NCBI GenBank assembly: GCA_023313575.1
Contig: JAJTTP010000002.1
Location: 2,294,001 to 2,358,000 of the forward strand
DNA length: 64,000 bases
Direction: 5' to 3'
From: Eutypella sp. D-1
Taxonomy: Eukaryota; Ascomycota; Sordariomycetes; Xylariales; Diatrypaceae
Shown: in pieces, positions 48,185 through 59,282 of the stretch
How the letters are laid out: every line of letters starts with the position of its first letter
Position numbering within the stretch: the first letter of the stretch is position 1
The notes under the pieces: generated by a model
Told to the model about the DNA's origin: nothing
Seen by the model: the letters and a program-made list of their open reading frames with translations, nothing else
Database searches by the model: none
Made by a program: the position numbers and the translations under genes

Positions 48185-49644
48185 CTACTTGAGCTCTACA
48201 ATTATCAAACTGTCCTCATACTCCTCGGAATACCTCAGAACTTCCCTGATGTTTAGCCCAGCCTCTTTGACGAGATTTTCCCATTCTGCCTTGGTGCGCT
48301 CCTGTGCACCGAAGACTGTCAGCATTTCCATATCATGTTGTGTAGCCGTCCATGGCGCTCCCTTCTCGGAAAGGACGGTCTCATCAATGAGAATGACCGA
48401 CTCCTCTGTCATTCCTGCCTTGATGTTAATCAAGATTTCAATGCACTTGGCATCTGGCCAGTCATGTAGGACATTCCGGAAGTAATAGGCTCGAGCTCCT
48501 AGATTGGTTATGAAAATTAGTCCTAGATTCTATTGTAAAGTATCTGAAGGTGCCAATTGGCGATACCTTTAATGGGCTCCGGCGTAAAGAAGTCGTGAGG
48601 CTGTACCTCGACGCTCTCAGAGCCAGGAAGAGGGTTTGCTTGAACTTTCTCTACAACCACCGATAGATCTTGGAGAATGACACGTCCAGCGAGATTAGGA
48701 TATCGCTTCCTGAACTCGACGCACTGCGCCCCCATAGACCCGCCAACATCGATGAACAAAGGTGTTGAGCTGGTGGCTCCTTGAGAAAACTTCTTCTCAA
48801 AGTCCAAGACATCGAAGAAAGCCAGTCGTCCTTCTCTCTGGATGTTCATATACGGGAGGAATAAATCCATCGCCCAGGGGTTTTGACCAGTCCATGCGAA
48901 AGGGTGCAGGTTCGTGTTCTGGCCGATGTTCCAGCAAGTGGGCGAAACCCCCGTGGGGTCGCCGTACCCATGCTGCTGAAGGAAATCCGGCAGCTTTATC
49001 GATCCTGGAGCAATAACCCTCTGGCTTCAAAGTGTTAGCCAGTTTGAAAGTCGTGTTATGCAGCGAAGATACGCTTACAAAAATCGGATGGTGCTGCCAT
49101 AATCATCGCTGCCCAGAACCCGAGATACGTTATTGGATGTATAGCCATAATCCTCGGGCTGAGAGATCATGCCGAGTGACTGGTAGTAGCGCAACAACCT
49201 CTCTTTTATTGGTCAGTCACTCTTCCCTAGGTAAGCTGGAAAACACTCACTCAATAGTTTAGGATTCACCCCAGTCCTCTCCGCTAGCTCTGCGTTGGTG
49301 AAGGCTTTCTGTGGTGCCGCTGCTACGGTCTTAAAGATGCTAGTCTCGACACCAATGCAGACCAAGGGAAGTTGAAAGTGCTGAAGGAAGGTTACTACGA
49401 GATCCTGGTGAAAGGGTTTGGTGAAGGGCTTATGATCCGGTAGGATGGAGACCATAATTACCATGTAACCAAGCCTGCGCAAAGTGTCTCCAGGCTCTTC
49501 GAAAGAGATGCCCAGCTTGCGTCCGCCCCCAGCAAGGCGACGCCGAAGCCGTTTATCCTTAATCTGAATGGGAGCCTCCGAATGCTGGAGGATTGCCTCA
49601 ATCTGGTCTGCCAGTGCTTCATATTGAACAGTAGTTGACGCCAT
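48185..49644 (-). CDS. SAM-dependent O-methyltransferase, secondary-metabolite type
   Basis: Four exons, 49644-49251, 49202-49079, 49018-48567 and 48498-48185, join in frame to 427 residues. An N-terminal winged-helix dimerisation part (AFTNAELAERTGVNPKLL, spliced to KRLLRYYQSLGMISQPEDYG) precedes DFLQQHGYGDPTGVSPTCWN and the Rossmann domain. Motif I is FIDVGGSMGAQCVEFRKRYP (about residue 260), and the splice restores KGARAYYFRNVLHDWPDAKC, with the likely catalytic base His335. The C-terminus is intact (EYEDSLIIVELK). This is the family-2 O-methyltransferase fold used on polyketides and sterigmatocystin-like phenols. The third exon's acceptor was chosen to fit phase 2 (CCAGAG), so it may be off by a few bases. 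It pairs convergently with the hydrolase. Substrate unknown. Confidence 0.9.
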
Positions 49645-51037
49645 TTTCCAGGATCAGAAACGTAGTTAGGTTAGAGTCATGCAAGGGGATAAAGTATATT
49701 CACAAAAATGTCCTCAGTTCAGGCTCATACAGGAAAGACGAGATGGAAGCGGAAGAGGTTGGACGCAAGCAGTGTAGGTATGGTAAGACTCGGGTGCTTA
49801 AGAGATTCACTATTATAAGCAACTACCTAGGTAAGGATATATACTTTTAAGTAAATCGGTAAAAGGGGGTAGGAGGTGGAATCGGGGTACGTTGAGGAGC
49901 AACGTCGACAATGTAGGGTTAAGTGCCATCACTGGGTTATAAAATGGTCCGCAGCCTCACCAACCTCCACGGAATCGGGAGGAGTCGTCATCGCCACCTG
50001 CCTCGCTGGGTATCTACGGACTTTTCGCGCCTTGGAGACACGGATGTAAAAGGCTATGCTGCATCAACTTGATGGTCACATATCACATATAGTCCAGCCT
50101 GTACGACCTGGGGGGGGGGGGGGGATCACAGGTCTCAAAAAGCTTTACCCAAAGGATCCGTCCGGTTTTTTGCCAGGACCGCCAAGCCAGTGTGCAACAA
50201 TCAGCAGTGAAAGATGTCGACCTTTAACAACACCCCTACTATGATGTAAGGGCCGTCATGCTATGCACCAGTACCACACTAATGAGGTACAACTTGTGTA
50301 GTAAAACTTTAGTATCTTCAGGAATACACAATTCGCACTCCAACATACCTTCGTTGAATTTGCGGTAAGGGAGGCATGCGTCTCAGCTTTAGGTGAATGA
50401 TTGGTGTAGATATCACCCATGCTGCCAAGTCCTACCAATATCCGAGTCTAAACCGGATGCAGGGGGATGAAATGAATTCTGATTGGCAGGCTAGTCAGGC
50501 TTCAACATCGAACCCCCAGATAGGCACTGACTATCGTTCGTTTCTTGACTCCCGCTCATGGATCCTGAGGGGAGCAACTATGCATGTTGGAACTTGGGTT
50601 CCATTGTCACGAAAGGAATGGGCCTATTTATGTGGAGCAACATCCCATTCATTGTTGGTTGTAAGTAAGGGATAGCGATAAGTCGAACGTGTATTAATCT
50701 ACGTTGGAAACGACATAGGAAGGGTTTTGAGGTGAAAGCCCGTAGCGGTGTAGTAGCTTAATTATGCAGCCTTTGCAATGGTGTTCGGGCGTAGAGAATA
50801 GAATCGGAATCACTTAAGAACTTACAAATACAAGACACTAGGGCTATCTCTGGTGGCATATCAAGGGCTATTAGAGGAAGAGGAACTGATTCTCTGGATG
50901 GATATGAAAAGCGCCTCATAGTCTTAGCCACTTTTGACGATGCAAGCACATCTTATGGTTTCGATACTACATAACAATTGAAATTTACTCTTAAGTATCG
51001 TTGGTCACTGGAAATAGTCCAGACAGAATCATCAGAA
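49645..51037. other. Intergenic within the degraded cluster
   Basis: 1.4 kb without a recognisable gene. It contains a 15-G tract at 50110-50124. Frames near 50397-50675 and 50758-50949 show no family. It should include the methyltransferase promoter. Confidence 0.5.
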
Positions 51038-51372
51038 GCGCCTATTGTGTTTGTGACAAGTGCTACCGGAAGCCAAGGTGGTGTCCTATGCCCTGAGCTT
51101 CACTAATTGGGCTGGAACGTGAGCAAGCCGTTGTGGATGGAGGGTTTCAGCATTGGACGGTGCTTCGACCGAGCTTCTTCATGGCCAATTTCATCGCCTC
51201 CAAGGTCGACTTGGGCTTCACCGAGATACGGGACATGGGCTCTTGGACTAACCCTCTGAAGCCTGGCATGGCACGTCTAAAGGCATATAGTGCCGGGCAT
51301 ATCCATCAATCCCCTCGCGAGCCCTTCTTACAAGTTCCGGATACTGACTTCTGGCATCGCCATCTTCATTAG
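51038..51372 (+). pseudogene. NmrA-like / Rossmann-fold gene relic with internal deletion
   Basis: The first part reads APIVFVTSATGSQGG, the N-terminal dinucleotide-binding strand and loop of the NmrA-like family. It runs into a TAA, after which another frame reads EREQAVVDGGFQHWTVLRPS and FFMANFIASKVDLGFTEI, a block that in intact proteins (usually about 300 residues) lies more than 80 residues further on. So roughly a third of the gene is missing, and the two ends are out of frame. NmrA-like proteins accompany many fungal secondary-metabolite clusters as regulators or reductases, which fits the neighbouring hydrolase and methyltransferase. The C-terminal portion is also short. Confidence 0.72.
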
Positions 51373-52105
51373 AATCCATTAATCCATGAAGCAATTGTAA
51401 TCACAGAGATATTGATTAATAAACCGGAATCATGCGTATAAAAGAAATAACATTGTCTTCGAAACCTTCGACTAATAACTAATGGGCAGATAGGGGTTTG
51501 AGGCAACGGCGAATGTGAGTTTTAGCCCGGCCTGGCCCAGGTCGGCCACCCCTCAGTTTTTACCCACCCCCACCCCATCCCGCTTTCAAAGAAAGGCGCG
51601 TGGGGTTTCCACTCAAGGGTATCCGTCAGTGAAACAGAATAAGAAAACCAACATGCCTAAATAACATCAAGGGGGATACGAGTTCCTGCAATCAACGACA
51701 ACGTGGCTTGCTTCCATAATCTTGAACGAATGTAGAGTTTTAATAAGGGGAAGGGTAGAAGGGGGGGGGGGGAAAGGAAAGCAAAGAATGAAAAATTTTT
51801 CGTCTGACTTCCGTCGGATAAGGGGGGTCTGAGTGTTATCGGCTGTTGGACAGACCTTCGCATCGGGAAACACGTTCCCTACATCTGCTTCAGCGAGATA
51901 GCGAGATAGGTGAGGGCATCCTGACGTAGTCAGGAGCTCTCAATACATTCGGCAGGTGAGTTGGCGGATGGGGGGAGTGGGACTTAAGACTAGATCACTT
52001 GTAGGAAAAAAAGACTCAGTCCAAGGTCGTGTATCGCACCAAATACACTAGACATGCGCATAGGTCACTCACCTCTCCCCCGCTCCCCTTCATCTAAGAA
52101 CACAG
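51373..52105. other. Intergenic, 3' flank of RdRP
   Basis: Contains a 12-G tract at 51761-51772. No gene seen. Confidence 0.55.
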
Positions 52106-55100
52106 CTAGACGTCGTCCTCAAGAGGGACCTCCTCGTCCGCGATGGCGCTCAGACGACCTTCGTCGCGGACGGCGGCAGCCTGCGCGTACTTGGCATCGG
52201 GGCGAAGGCCGGCATACATGTGCCCGACAACAGGGACGGGGAGGGCGCCGCCGGGGCGGGAGGCGACGCGCGCGGCCTTGATGCGCTGGAGCTGGGCGCC
52301 AGCGACCCACCAGACGAACTTGGGCGAGCGCGCGTAGTACAGCTTGAACAGCGTCGAGGCCTTGTACAGCGCCCACGGCGTGAGCGCCGGGTCGAGCCCC
52401 GGCTGTAGCATCACTTGCACCGTCTTCGAGGCATTGCTTCCGCTGTCGCCGCTGCCGCGCGATAGTGTGGACGAGCGCCCGTCTGAGGACCTTGTTGTTG
52501 TCGGCATAATGGCTAGGAACTGCTCGTGCACCGGTTGCACTTTGGCGTCCCAGGGAACATCGGCGGCGGCGCTCCCCGTGGTCGCGCGCTGCCACTCCTT
52601 GTACAGGGTGTGGACGTCGACCACAAGGCCGTCAAACACCCTCTTCCAGGTCCTAGAGTCGGCGGCCAACGCCCGTAGATGCTCATACATGAAAAAGAGG
52701 TCTTCATCGGCGAACTCGGCGGTGGACTCACGGTTAAGCCAGACGTGGAATTCGCGGAGCTCCCGCTCGATCGCCGGCTTAGCTACCCCGAATTTGAGGT
52801 AATCGTTGATGTGGGATAGCTCTCCGCGGCCGTCCCAAACCTCCGCACGGTAGAGCGGTACTGGCGGGTCGGCCCCCTTCCTCCCCAGCAGATGTCGCTT
52901 GAGTCGCCCCCAGTCCTGCCCTGTAAACACGATTCCCTGCTTGGCCTGGTCGACCAGGTTGCTGAGGAGTGTGCTCAGCAGCACTGACGCCTCGTCCCGC
53001 ACGGATCCGCGTGCGTAGCAGAAGCGCTCCTTCCAGTTTGTGCACATCCCGAGGAAGGCCTGCTGCATGTTGAAGCGGAAGCTGCGTTGGAGAAACTCGG
53101 CTGTGAGGCTCGACCCCTTGTAGCCTGCATGTTGTAGGTCCTCATACCTGTCCTTCTGTTTCGCTAGGAACCCCATTTCGAAAAGGTCAGGTGCCTTGGG
53201 CACGTCCGCGTTCTGGAAGTTGTCGACGATGTTGGGGTCCCAGCAGACCCAGGCCATGTCGCCGTCGTAGTCTCCCCCGGATAGCTTGTCCGCGAGCGCC
53301 TGGTTCCCCTTGATGGGAAAAACAACCACGTCCTTAAGGTAGCCTAGTTCAGGCTTGAACACGGCCTTCACTCGTTGGATATCACTCACATAATGGGCGG
53401 GCGATCTCGCAACGAGCACATCAAAGCCGTGTAGGAAGGTCTCGGAAAACCCGGATTGCTCATCACGAAACCTGGACGAGAAGCCGAGGTGGATCTCGTC
53501 CTCCTCGAGCACGCCATAGAAGTCGACCACCATGAAGGCGTAAGTGGAGCGACCGACTTTGATGTTCAGCCTCTTCTTTAACTCCTCACATTTGTCCTTT
53601 CTCAAGGACCAAGCCATATCTTGGAGAAACTTCTGCTTGCGCGGATCAAACCCGCCGTCGAGAAGAAATCCCATCTGCTCGTCCGTAGACCTGGGGAGCC
53701 CGGCAAGAAAGGGGACCTCGAAGTTTCTGAGACGACCCGCACGCCTCGAAACCGAACCATTCTCATGCAGCCATTGCCTAAATTGGATGGGGCTGTTCAT
53801 GGCAAGTCGCTGGGCGTCGAGTTCCTTGAGGAGTCCGTCAGCGAGAACGGCTCCTATCTTCGTCTTCATAAGTGCAGAATCAATTGCGCGATCTTGGAGG
53901 ATTGGGAGAAATTGGAGGTTTAAGTTGGCTGCGGTCAGTTCTCTGACCTCACTCCGCACTTCGAACGTCCGTTGGTCAGAGTCGACAAAATCGCAATTCC
54001 ACTTCCGTTGAGATGGATATGTTTCGATCCAATCCTCTTCCTTGGCGTCAAGGTCTGTTTTGTCGCGGATCCAGACCCCTTTGGCACTCCCGATTCGACC
54101 TTGAAAACCAGCGGGAACGTCCAGCAAGCCCATACTCTCGCTGACTTTCCTAGCAAGACTCGAAGACATGCGACCAATACCGTCATTCATAACGGCTCCC
54201 GTAGGGGAAAGAATATCGTTTTCCTTGTGACGAAACTGTTCTGGTTGCACCTCCACGGTCGGCGTTGTACGACTCAATCCTAAAATTGACTGTTAGTGAC
54301 CGGCTTCTAAGTGGGGCTGAATAAGAGTCGTATCATACCAAGGGCAATTCTCGAAAAGAGCTTGAGACATGGCTGTTCAGCGTTCACTCGGGGCTGAAGC
54401 AACCAAGAAAGTAAACCCGTTCTTGAAAGGTTTGTATGGCTGTCGGCATTCTCGCCCTTTGGAGGATATTCACCTCTTATACGTGGGTAGAATCCGTTGC
54501 CGCCTTCCGCGAAGAGATACACACGCTCCAGATATTCAAGCTTGGGTTCGGGCCCAAACCCCTCCTCCTTAGCCCGTTTCTTAGGGTCTGCTTTTCGTAT
54601 GTAGAACGGCGCCCATTTGCGGCCCAGGAGGTGATGTGGATGCCTGACTAGCCACTCTATTATATAATCCGCCTCAGTCTCACCTAGACTCCTGTCGACG
54701 GATGGGATTGCAATTTCTAAAAATCGATCGGAACCAAAGCGACGATCTAGTCGGTGAGGCGACTCAAATTTTAGAGGTTTCAGAGAAACCTTGAAGAACG
54801 GTCCGCTGGTGGAACGATTTATTTCCAAGGATGCCGTGAGAACGACATGTTGCCCAGCACTTATGAAGCTGCCGAGCCCGGCTTTCCAAGCAGCCTCACT
54901 GGATTTCTCGGGCAGAGCCTTACCACGTAGCAGCGGATGATACCTAACAGCAGCCCGCATCCGGGTCTGATCAGTCCACGATTCGCTGTACGGTAAGTCG
55001 ATGTCCTGTGGGTCGACACCGGAGCGAAGGGCGATGCGCATGATCTCCCAACGAACGACTAGAGGCGCCCGATCAAGAGAAGAAGACAGTTGCGCTGAGT

Positions 55101-56425
55101 ATAATAAGCAAAGGATTAAAACCAGGGATGTCTGTATGGAGACACCTACGCCATACATTCTGTAGCCTATCTTCAAGAGACATTTTCCCCGGCTGGGGTG
55201 TTCTAGGCGGTTTGGAAGGTGAAGGGACAGGTGAGCGGACCGGTGAGCAGGTCGGGGAGTCTGTTGGCGAAATGGCTGAAGATTCTGGTGGCAACGGCAT
55301 AGCGGACGGTTCATCGAAGGCGGTTACAAGGTCAAGAGGTATACTGAAGTCCGAGAATGAGTCGGAGGCGCGAGAAGAGGGGCCAAGAGCATGCCGGACA
55401 TTTTCTTGTGAGGGTTGGCCTGGAGGTGGGCGGCGGGCTTGAGATTGCTCGTAGTTCATGAAAGAAGTATGAAGAGCCATTTCGGTGCTCGTTGACGGAG
55501 CGAAATCAGAGACCGAATCAGATGAAGCCGGGGGTCTTCTCAGTTTCTCCTGAGTGCTTGCTTCAACAGTGGTCTGTGTCTGTTGCGAAGCGATTGGAGG
55601 GTCCTCTTCGACCTGGTCGAAGACTTTCGACACAAAAGTCGACCTACTTGTATTAGTAGACTCTCCAAGCTGGTATAGCCCCGTCCGACTACGGCCACGT
55701 CGAGACTCCTGGCTCTGTGGGCGTGGGTTTGCAAAAATCGTCCGTCGGATGGGAGGGCCAGATTCCATATCTTCCTCTTCCTCGGCCTCCTCATTGTGAC
55801 GACTGAGGCTAACGGAAGGAGCGACACTGCGAGGCTTTTTGGAAGAAAAGGAAGGAGAGCTGATTCGCCCTTCTTCTGAGAGGCGCTTGAGGCGCTGAAG
55901 TTGCCTATCTATGCTAGGTGATAACGGGGGTAGGTGGCGCTGAGGGGTGACTGTGTAACGGGACTCGAGAATACTGGGTGTCTTAAGAGGACCCCATTCT
56001 TCGAGAATATCATGTAAACGACGTGTCAGGTCACATCTTTCAGGCTCTGAAGCAGCTCGGGGTAAGCGTGTAGGAGACGGGACAGTATCTGGTTCCCCTA
56101 AGGGCTTCCTGACCCAGTGTTTGTGAACATCCTTAGCGGCATCAAGGAACAGTTCCTCTATCCTATCACAGGTGTCTGAAAAATAATGATAACGGAGACG
56201 ATTATACAAGCTAAGCTCAAAAGAAAATTCGGGGTCGGAATCAGCCAGCTTCTTCCTCTTAGCAGGTGATGCCCTCGGAGGTAACCTCAAGTTGAGGTTG
56301 TAAGTGTTAGAAAAGTCGAGAAACCACTTCTCGAAGTCGCCGCCATATTTTCTCCCTGGAGTTGAGGGCGCAACCGAGTCGTAAGAGGTGGTGGCAATGG
56401 AGGGTGGTGGTGCATGGGGTGCCAT
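52106..56425 (-). CDS. qde-1: RNA-dependent RNA polymerase of RNA silencing (QDE-1 type)
   Basis: Three exons, 56425-55150, 55094-54339 and 54279-52106, join in frame (GTAGGT and GTATGA donors) to 1401 residues; I recall Neurospora QDE-1 as 1402. The first 430 residues are poorly conserved and Ser/Pro-rich. The splice at 55150/55094 creates LQNVWPQLSSSLDRAPLVVR, the start of the RdRP core; the second restores LKLFSRIALGLSRTTPTVEV. The catalytic loop is GGDYDGDMAWVCWD with Asp1014, Asp1016 and Asp1018, close to the QDE-1 triad. Upstream motifs include FQGRIGSAKGVWI and EVPFLAGLP; downstream ones include LDQAKQGIVF-like VDQAKQGIVFTG. The enzyme makes double-stranded RNA for Dicer in quelling and DNA-damage small-RNA pathways. 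Other fungal paralogues (SAD-1, RRP-3) are possible; length and residue numbering favour QDE-1. Confidence 0.9.
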
Positions 56426-57471
56426 TACTGATGGCCGTACCCTCCTTCCCCTGAGCTACTCAGGCTGCCCGTAGTCTCTAGATTTCCAACGAATAGGCCA
56501 ACAGCCTAGATGGCAGGCATGACATATGCCAACCAGTTATCTATCACCTAGGTCTGCATTAGCCTAAAGCTGACATGACCGTAAGAAGACTGATAGCCCT
56601 GAAGTATCGAGGCCAATCACAGCCTCTTCTCGGGTTACCTAACCTACCGTAAGGGGCAAATGCATAGGATGGGCCTAAGACAGCCCAGTCCATAGAGACT
56701 AGGAAGCTAGTGTATCCTAAGTGATGAGTAGTGACACAGAAGTCTCATGTAAGATGTAAGGCAATAGCCTATGCGGTGTGGCACTGGACTGGACTGGACC
56801 TCGGGAATGACTTGGGATGACTGGATGGTGAGGACTAATTAATTGGATACCGACGTTCCATACCCGGGCAGCAATAACCAGCAATTTAGGTGAGATGAGG
56901 GGCGTGAGGGGTTTGTATGGATTCTCGTAACGCGCGATCGAGACGCGACAAGAATCCAAACATGCCTAAGTACTATTTAGTATGCGTTAGCGAGAAGAGC
57001 TGACCAATGAAATGAGAGGAAAGTCATAGGGAAATAGCGGGTAGTGGCGGGCAACAGCGGGTCTTGCGGGGAATCACCTAGGCATCTTCTTAGGCGACGC
57101 CACATGTGGCTATCCCTATTACTATTCTGTACCTAGGTAGCCTTGAAGCTTCTAACTTCCACCTGTTACAAGTAACCTTGATATCCAGGGGGTGTGCACA
57201 TTACTGCTACCTACCTAAGGTAATGAATGCGCCTAGGTTGACATCTTAGGTACTTAGGTAAGGTGTATTCAATCATCTTGCAGTAAGTACAACCAAGATG
57301 GCAGGACAAAAAGGGAAAGCAAGTATAATATTTAAAGGCTACAGGTCGCAACCCAATAAACCCACCAATGGACCTAGGATGGACATTGGATAGAGATCGA
57401 CTACTTCCTACCAAATTCCAACTTGATATCCTGATCTCAGCAACTTCGACCCACCCACAACTTCAGTCTGT
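56426..57471. other. Divergent promoter region RdRP / GGCT
   Basis: About 1.0 kb between divergent starts, so both promoters should lie here. It has several CCTAGGTA-type motifs near 57070-57270. No gene seen. Confidence 0.5.
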
Positions 57472-57489
57472 ATGAGAAGCAACAACGAG

Positions 57490-58023
57490 ATGGCTTCAGA
57501 CAAGGCGGAAGTGCTGTATTTCGCCTACGGCTCTAACCTCTCGCCAACTCAGATGAAACACCGTTGTCCGAGGTCCAAGCCCGTTGCGTTAGCCCATTTA
57601 CCGGGCTGGGAATGGATCATCAATGGGAGGGGCTATGCGAACATCAAGCCAGTCAGTACGAGTGCCGCGTTCGCGGACGTTACGCACAATTATGATGCAT
57701 CCGTGGCCGCTGGTCCCGGTGTTTACGGAGTCCTGTATAGGCTCGACCCCGCTGACGAAGAGATGCTCGATGGCTTCGAGGGCGTGCCGTTCGCCTACGA
57801 AAAGCACTACCTCGAGGTTGACAAGGTCAAGCGCGAAGACCCGGCCTCAGGGCAAAAGTTCGAAGTCTTAGCCTATGTCGATGTCAAGCATGTGCAAGAA
57901 TCCCGGCCGAAGCCCGAGTACGTGGAGCGGATGAACCGGGCCATCGACGAGGCTATGAAGGACTGGGGCTTGCCGAAGGCCTACGTTGATGAGGTTATGA
58001 GACCTTTCATTCCTGCACCATGA
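57490..58023 (+). CDS. Gamma-glutamylcyclotransferase-like protein
   Basis: A single exon of 177 residues from ATG 57490 (MASDKAEVLYFAYGSNLSPT); an in-frame ATG at 57472 in weaker context would add MRSNNE. The phosphate-binding-like YFAYGSNL loop at the N-terminus and the Glu in LDGFEGVPFAYEKHYL are the signatures of the GGCT fold, which turns gamma-glutamyl peptides into 5-oxoproline plus the released amino acid, part of glutathione turnover. The central segments GVYGVLYRLDPADEEML and EVLAYVDVKHVQ are standard. The C-terminus WGLPKAYVDEVMRPFIPAP is typical of the fungal AIG2/GGCT group. Substrate preference is inferred from the fold. Confidence 0.92.
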   Translation: MASDKAEVLYFAYGSNLSPTQMKHRCPRSKPVALAHLPGWEWIINGRGYANIKPVSTSAAFADVTHNYDASVAAGPGVYGVLYRLDPADEEMLDGFEGVPFAYEKHYLEVDKVKREDPASGQKFEVLAYVDVKHVQESRPKPEYVERMNRAIDEAMKDWGLPKAYVDEVMRPFIPAP

Positions 58024-58482
58024 TCATGCCCGTCACGAGGAACATGTGTCAAAGCGAGCAAAGAGTATACAGGTCCCCTGCATCAACCCTCGCCATCACA
58101 TAGGCATTCTCTACACTGGGCACATCACTTATTCCTTAATACTATATCACCTTTCTCTGTGTTACAGTGCCATGACATGTTTTTCTCCCCGCACAGCACA
58201 CAATGAGGCGAGGGTGGTACGAGCTTTGTATAAACACACATACCTCTGCTATCTGAAATGTTCTATGGTGTTCCACCCTCCGCACCGCCTCAGATGTATT
58301 AAACCAATATCTCATATAGATCTGCTAAATTCATATCCCTATTGACCCTTGGAAAGTTCATAGCCCGGCCACGTTTAGCAGGAGATAGGATCAGGGCCTG
58401 GGACGATGTAAGATGTGGGGCTGGTGTTGATGTCAAATAGAATGCCCGGATTAGTCTCCTGTAGGTAAATAGTTAGTATATT
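58024..58482. other. Convergent intergenic GGCT - AA9
   Basis: 3' flanks of two converging genes; nothing further seen. Confidence 0.55.
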
Positions 58483-59282
58483 CTACGAGGCTTTTCTTTT
58501 CTTGAGGGTGGGGCGGGCCCTTGAATCGACTTTATCTGCCAACACAGATGGAGGCCTTACCGAATAAGCACCGGGAAACGACACTCCCGGGAAGGTCTTG
58601 GTTCCGTCGCCCGAGATATGAAGTTGCGCACATCCAATGTAAAACTGCGCGCCGCCTACCATCCTAGAGTTATGCACGGCGATGTGCTCCACGCGCAGGA
58701 GATAGTCGCCTTCGGTCACGCAAGGGGGGATAGTCACCTCGACCTCGTGATTGCCCCAGTTGGGCCACTCGGGCCAGCTCTCGGTGAAAGTCGGGTGGTC
58801 CTCGAAGATCTTGAACCAGACGTCCCCGTCGCCCTGGAATGTCTTGGCGGTCTCGCCCTCCGGCGCCTTCGCCATGTAGAACATGAGCGACCCAGGATGC
58901 GTGATATTGCCGTCGACGCGAAAGCCGACCGTGTCGCCCGCCTCGACAGACATGGTCTCGGGGCTGCCCTGGCCTGGCTCGAGCTCGTAGCACCTGAGCT
59001 GCTCGCTTGTCACGTCGTAGACCGGGCCATGGTCGTGGACGCCGAAGTTCGTGGTTTTGCGAACGTAGCTACGGGAACGGGTCAGATATCCGCTCGTCGC
59101 CTTTTGGCTCGGTTCATGGGTTAGTGGACTTACGTCCAATCTTCCTCGGTTACGCCATTGTAGATTAGGCCTGGGAACGTGTCTGCTTGGATTTAGCGAG
59201 AGCCCCATAGAGAAGCTGGCAACGTACAATGAGCCTGAGCGGCCGAGGCGAGCGCCAATGTTGCAGCGCCGGTGATCTTCAT
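58483..59282 (-). CDS. AA9 lytic polysaccharide monooxygenase (secreted)
   Basis: Three exons, 59282-59228, 59182-59134 and 59068-58483, join in frame (donors GTACGT and GTAAGT) to 229 residues. The signal peptide MKITGAATLALASAAQA would be cut before His18, the N-terminal His that forms the copper histidine brace; the splice gives HYTFPGLIYNGVTEEDW. Other family marks are WTYVRKTTN, DVTSEQLRCYE, AGDTVGFRVDG, NITHPGSLMFYM (second brace His, about 92), WFKIFEDHP, LRVEHIAVHNSRMVGGAQFY (Tyr of the axial site) and CAQLHISG. These enzymes oxidatively cleave cellulose or related glucans outside the cell. It lacks a carbohydrate-binding module and ends in a short basic tail (LKKRKAS). Which carbon is oxidised cannot be told from the sequence. 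Confidence 0.95.

Noticed and set aside
48797..49030. Minus-strand frame beginning MKPEGYCSRIDKAAG
   Set aside because: It is a shadow of the methyltransferase exon 3; the real frame in the same bases reads DFLQQHGYGDPTGVSP.
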